Of a stretch of 17,364 bases of DNA, positions 14,417 through 17,364 are shown piece after piece. The notes under the pieces were generated by a model that searched no databases, was not told the DNA's origin, and saw only the letters and a program-made list of their open reading frames with translations. Source of the DNA: Psychrobacter sp. (lineage in GTDB: Bacteria; Pseudomonadota; Gammaproteobacteria; Pseudomonadales; Moraxellaceae); contig NZ_JAKDJE010000065.1 of the NCBI RefSeq assembly GCF_030454045.1, positions 1-17,364 on the forward strand, given 5' to 3'. Position numbers and translations under genes: made by a program. Every line of letters starts with the position of its first letter. The first letter of the stretch is position 1.

Positions 14417-17257
14417 CTAAGCAGCGCCCTTACTCTCCGCCGCTAGCTGGCGCAATACATAGTGCAATACGCCGCCATGACGCACGTATTCGCGCTCTTT
14501 TGGTGTCTGTAGACCGACATTGACCTCAAAGGTTTCAGTCGAGCCATCGGCGCGGGTGGCAGTGACTTGAGCGGTTTTGCTCTCGCCATTGTTTAGGCCG
14601 GTAATGCTAAGTACTTCAGAGCCATCGAGCTTGTAGGTTTGAGCGTCTTCGCCATCTTTGAAAGTCAATGGCAGCACGCCCATACCGACGAGGTTTGAGC
14701 GGTGAATACGCTCAAACGAAGTGGTGAGTACCGCTTTTACACCAAGCAAAATCGTACCCTTGGCAGCCCAGTCACGGCTAGAGCCTGATCCATACTCCGC
14801 CCCGCCGAGGACGACGAGCGGACGCTTATCTTCTTTATACTTCATCGCTGCATCATAGATGGCCATTTCTTCGCCATCTTGTAGCGTCGACTTGTCATCT
14901 TTGAAGTAATAGGTATAACCGCCTTCTTTGCCGCCCATCATTTGGTTTTTGATACGAATATTGGCAAAGGTACCACGAGTCATAACTGCATCATTACCAC
15001 GGCGTGAGCCATAACTGTTGAAGTCCGCTTCCATGACACCGCGCTCTTGCAGATACTTACCTGCTGGCGAGTTTGGATCAATATTGCCCGCAGGTGAGAT
15101 ATGGTCGGTGGTGATTGAGTCACCGAATAGACCTAAGATACGCGCACCTTCGATATCAGGGATGCCTTCTGGCTCCATGGTCATGCCTGCAAAGAACGGT
15201 GGGTTTTTGATATAAGTAGACGCTTCATCCCATGGGTACAGCTGGCTGTCTGCCGAGCTGATGGCATTCCACGACTTGCTGCCGTCAAACACTTCGCCAT
15301 AGTTTTTGCGGAACATCTCTGCATCAATGTTGTTGGCAATCAGCTCATTGATTTCTTCTGACGTTGGCCAGATGTCTTTTAAGAACACATCATTGCCATC
15401 TTGGTCTTGACCAAGCGCATGGGTGGTCAAATCGATATCAACCGTACCTGCCAGCGCGTAGGCAACCACAAGCGGTGGTGATGCGAGGTAGCTTGCTTTT
15501 ACGTGCGAGTGGATACGACCTTCAAAGTTACGGTTACCTGATAAGACGGCGGCGGCGACCAAGTCGTTTTCTTCGATGCCTTTTTCGATCTCGTCAGGGA
15601 GTGGGCCTGAGTTACCAATACACGTAGTACAGCCGTAACCAACGAGGTAAAATCCTGTTTTTTCTAGCTCATCCATCAGATTGGTTTTTTCTAGATAGTC
15701 GGTGACCACTTTTGAACCAGGTGCCAGTGAGGTTTTAACCCATGGCTTGGCTTTAAGACCTTTTGCCGCTGCTTTTTTGGCGACCAGACCTGCGCCAATC
15801 ATGACCGCTGGGTTTGAAGTGTTGGTACATGAGGTAATGGCTGCAATGACGACTGAACCATCACGCAACTTGTGCTCTTTGTCGTCAATATTAACGTTTG
15901 AGAACACATTGTTGGCAGGCTGATAGGCGCTGCTGTCGTCTGTCTCAGTATCGACTTCAATTTTAGGCTCAGCGGCCAAGTGTTCGGCTTGTTCTTGCTC
16001 ACCGCCTTCTTGGTCAAAGCGTACTTTGCCTTCGACTTCTGACTTGCGGTCTTTGGTCATTTTCTCTAGCGTTTCGCCAAATTTTTCGTGCATATCCGCT
16101 AAGTTAATGCGCTGCTGTGGCAAGTTTGGCCCAGCAAGTGCAGGCTGTACCGACGACAAGTCTAGCTCTAGCTTGCTTGAATAGGTCGCTGCTGGGGTAT
16201 CGGCATCATGCCACATGCCTTGTGCTTTGGCATACTGTTCGACCAGCTCAATTTGTGCTTCATCACGGCCAGATAGGCGCAGATAATCAATCGCCATTTG
16301 ATCGACTGGGAAGATACCACAAGTCGCGCCATACTCTGGTGCCATATTGGCAATGGTGGCACGATCAGCAAGTGGCATGCTGTGTAGGCCTTCGCCATAA
16401 AATTCAACAAATTTACCAACCACACCGTGCGCACGCAGCATCTCAACCACACGTAGCACTAAATCGGTCGCGGTGACGCCTTCTGACAGCTCGCCAGTCA
16501 GCTCAAAGCCGACCACTTGAGGAATCAGCATTGATGATGGCTGACCCAGCATGGCGGCTTCGGCTTCAATACCACCAACGCCCCAACCGAGTACGCCAAT
16601 ACCATTAATCATCGTGGTATGGCTGTCGGTGCCAAATACAGTATCTGGATATGCGGTTAGCTCGCCGTCAACATCAGCGGCCATGACGACACGCGCGAGG
16701 TACTCAAGGTTGACCTGATGCACGATACCTGTCGCTGGTGGAACAACGACGAAGTTTTCAAAGGCTTGCTTGCCCCAATGCAAAAACTCATAACGCTCAT
16801 TGTTGCGTTTGAATTCGATTTTTTCATTCAAATCTAGTGCGTCTTCGCGGCCATAGGCATCGACTTGTACCGAGTGATCGACGACCAGCTCACTAGGGAT
16901 AAACGGATTAATCTGATCCGCTTTACCGCCCAGCTCAACCACCGCATCACGCATCGCTGCCAGATCGACGACAGAAGGTACACCAGTGAAATCCTGCAAC
17001 ACCACACGCGCCGGCATAAAGGCAATCTCTTTTGACGCTTCAGCACCTGCGTCCCAATTGGCAACCGCTTCGATATGGTCTTTGCCGACCGACTGGCCGC
17101 CATCTTCATTACGCAATAGGTTCTCTAGCACCACCTTCATACAATAAGGCAGCGTCTTAATATGCTCATATTCTTCGGTGAGTTTGGTCAGGCTGTAGTA
17201 ATTATAGGTTTTGTCATCGACTGACAGCGTGTCTTTAATATTAAAAATGTCGCTCAT
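14417..17257 (-). CDS. acnA: Aconitate hydratase A (AcnA)
   Basis: A 946-residue cytoplasmic [4Fe-4S] enzyme that interconverts citrate and isocitrate in the TCA and glyoxylate cycles. The cluster ligands are C477 in SCTNTSN and C543 and C546 in GCTTCIGNSGP, each 42 positions later than in E. coli AcnA (891 residues). Other conserved blocks are FGTDSHTTMINGIGVLGWGVGGIEAEA, SITTDHISPAGNI, NSYGSRRGND and GSGSSRDWAAKG in the swivelling C-terminal domain. The offset comes largely from an acidic, Gln/Glu-rich insert around 405-452. The frame extends to an ATG at 17293, but the ATG at 17257 has AAGGA seven bases upstream, and the longer start lies at the expected transcription start. Confidence 0.97.
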   Translation of the reverse strand: MSDIFNIKDTLSVDDKTYNYYSLTKLTEEYEHIKTLPYCMKVVLENLLRNEDGGQSVGKDHIEAVANWDAGAEASKEIAFMPARVVLQDFTGVPSVVDLAAMRDAVVELGGKADQINPFIPSELVVDHSVQVDAYGREDALDLNEKIEFKRNNERYEFLHWGKQAFENFVVVPPATGIVHQVNLEYLARVVMAADVDGELTAYPDTVFGTDSHTTMINGIGVLGWGVGGIEAEAAMLGQPSSMLIPQVVGFELTGELSEGVTATDLVLRVVEMLRAHGVVGKFVEFYGEGLHSMPLADRATIANMAPEYGATCGIFPVDQMAIDYLRLSGRDEAQIELVEQYAKAQGMWHDADTPAATYSSKLELDLSSVQPALAGPNLPQQRINLADMHEKFGETLEKMTKDRKSEVEGKVRFDQEGGEQEQAEHLAAEPKIEVDTETDDSSAYQPANNVFSNVNIDDKEHKLRDGSVVIAAITSCTNTSNPAVMIGAGLVAKKAAAKGLKAKPWVKTSLAPGSKVVTDYLEKTNLMDELEKTGFYLVGYGCTTCIGNSGPLPDEIEKGIEENDLVAAAVLSGNRNFEGRIHSHVKASYLASPPLVVAYALAGTVDIDLTTHALGQDQDGNDVFLKDIWPTSEEINELIANNIDAEMFRKNYGEVFDGSKSWNAISSADSQLYPWDEASTYIKNPPFFAGMTMEPEGIPDIEGARILGLFGDSITTDHISPAGNIDPNSPAGKYLQERGVMEADFNSYGSRRGNDAVMTRGTFANIRIKNQMMGGKEGGYTYYFKDDKSTLQDGEEMAIYDAAMKYKEDKRPLVVLGGAEYGSGSSRDWAAKGTILLGVKAVLTTSFERIHRSNLVGMGVLPLTFKDGEDAQTYKLDGSEVLSITGLNNGESKTAQVTATRADGSTETFEVNVGLQTPKEREYVRHGGVLHYVLRQLAAESKGAA

Positions 17258-17298
17258 GATAGCTTCCTTATCCTTGTTATGGATCCTAGACATAAATT

Positions 17299-17304
17299 AT
17301 TATA
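17299..17304 (-). promoter_or_regulatory. Candidate -10 for acnA
   Basis: A perfect TATAAT lies on the minus strand, 41 bases before the chosen ATG. The -35 at 17 bases (GAAGTT) is poor, which suggests activator dependence or chance. Transcription would start near 17292. Confidence 0.4.
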
Positions 17305-17364
17305 AGTTTAACCCCACTCTCAACTTCGAAAGTGATTGAAAAAAGAAGAGCACCTCACTAATCT

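Noticed and set aside
16117..16476. 119-codon plus-strand frame opposite acnA
   Set aside because: It is a shadow of the conserved aconitase frame, with no ribosome site or recognisable domain.
17258..17293. AcnA start at the upstream ATG (17293)
   Set aside because: It lacks a ribosome site and coincides with the expected transcription start; the ATG at 17257 has AAGGA at good spacing.
1..17364. Defence island, prophage, insertion sequence or biosynthetic cluster
   Set aside because: I saw no integrase, transposase, nuclease-effector or cluster genes, and the two tRNAs have no duplicated 3' ends nearby that would mark an attachment site.

Overview
The window reads as core chromosome of a gammaproteobacterium of the family Moraxellaceae, most likely Psychrobacter or a close relative. 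This rests on remembered gene order and protein character, not on a search. The clues are a dcw cluster without mraZ that stops after mraY, a Pseudomonas/Acinetobacter-type GltX, and gltX followed by tRNA-Ala and tRNA-Glu. I see no insertion sequence, integrase, phage gene, CRISPR array or toxin-antitoxin pair, and no convincing new multi-gene system. The leads are regulatory layout and protein extensions inside otherwise ordinary genes.

Layout. At 2-376 (minus) is a small secreted, very basic protein with a 12-bp tandem repeat. A 340-bp gap with some inverted repeats follows. A DUF218 (YdcF/ElyC-type) membrane protein (717-1499, plus) converges on rlmA (1535-2479, minus), a 23S rRNA guanine methyltransferase. 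From 11038 down to 2622 on the minus strand runs the first half of a division and cell wall (dcw) cluster, in transcription order rsmH, ftsL, ftsI, murE, murF, mraY. A likely terminator follows mraY. The rsmH-ftsL gap is 390 bp and carries a terminator-like hairpin, a candidate promoter and two dyads, so rsmH and ftsL-mraY may be separate transcription units.

Divergent from rsmH, gltX (11388-12908, plus) encodes glutamyl-tRNA synthetase and ends at its own terminator. A strong promoter then drives tRNA-Ala(GGC) and tRNA-Glu(TTC), closed by a strong terminator. A LysE/RhtB-type amino-acid exporter (13644-14297, plus) converges on acnA, aconitase A (14417-17257, minus), with a bidirectional terminator between them.

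How the genes fit together. MurE, MurF and MraY carry out consecutive steps from UDP-MurNAc-dipeptide to lipid I. FtsL and FtsI belong to the septal synthesis complex, and RsmH and RlmA modify 16S and 23S rRNA. GltX charges the tRNA-Glu encoded about 440 bp downstream of it. AcnA is a TCA-cycle enzyme with no evident link to its neighbours.

For six genes (ydcF-like, rlmA, murE, ftsL, rsmH, acnA) I chose a start downstream of the longest open frame, using ribosome binding sites, promoter positions and family N-termini.
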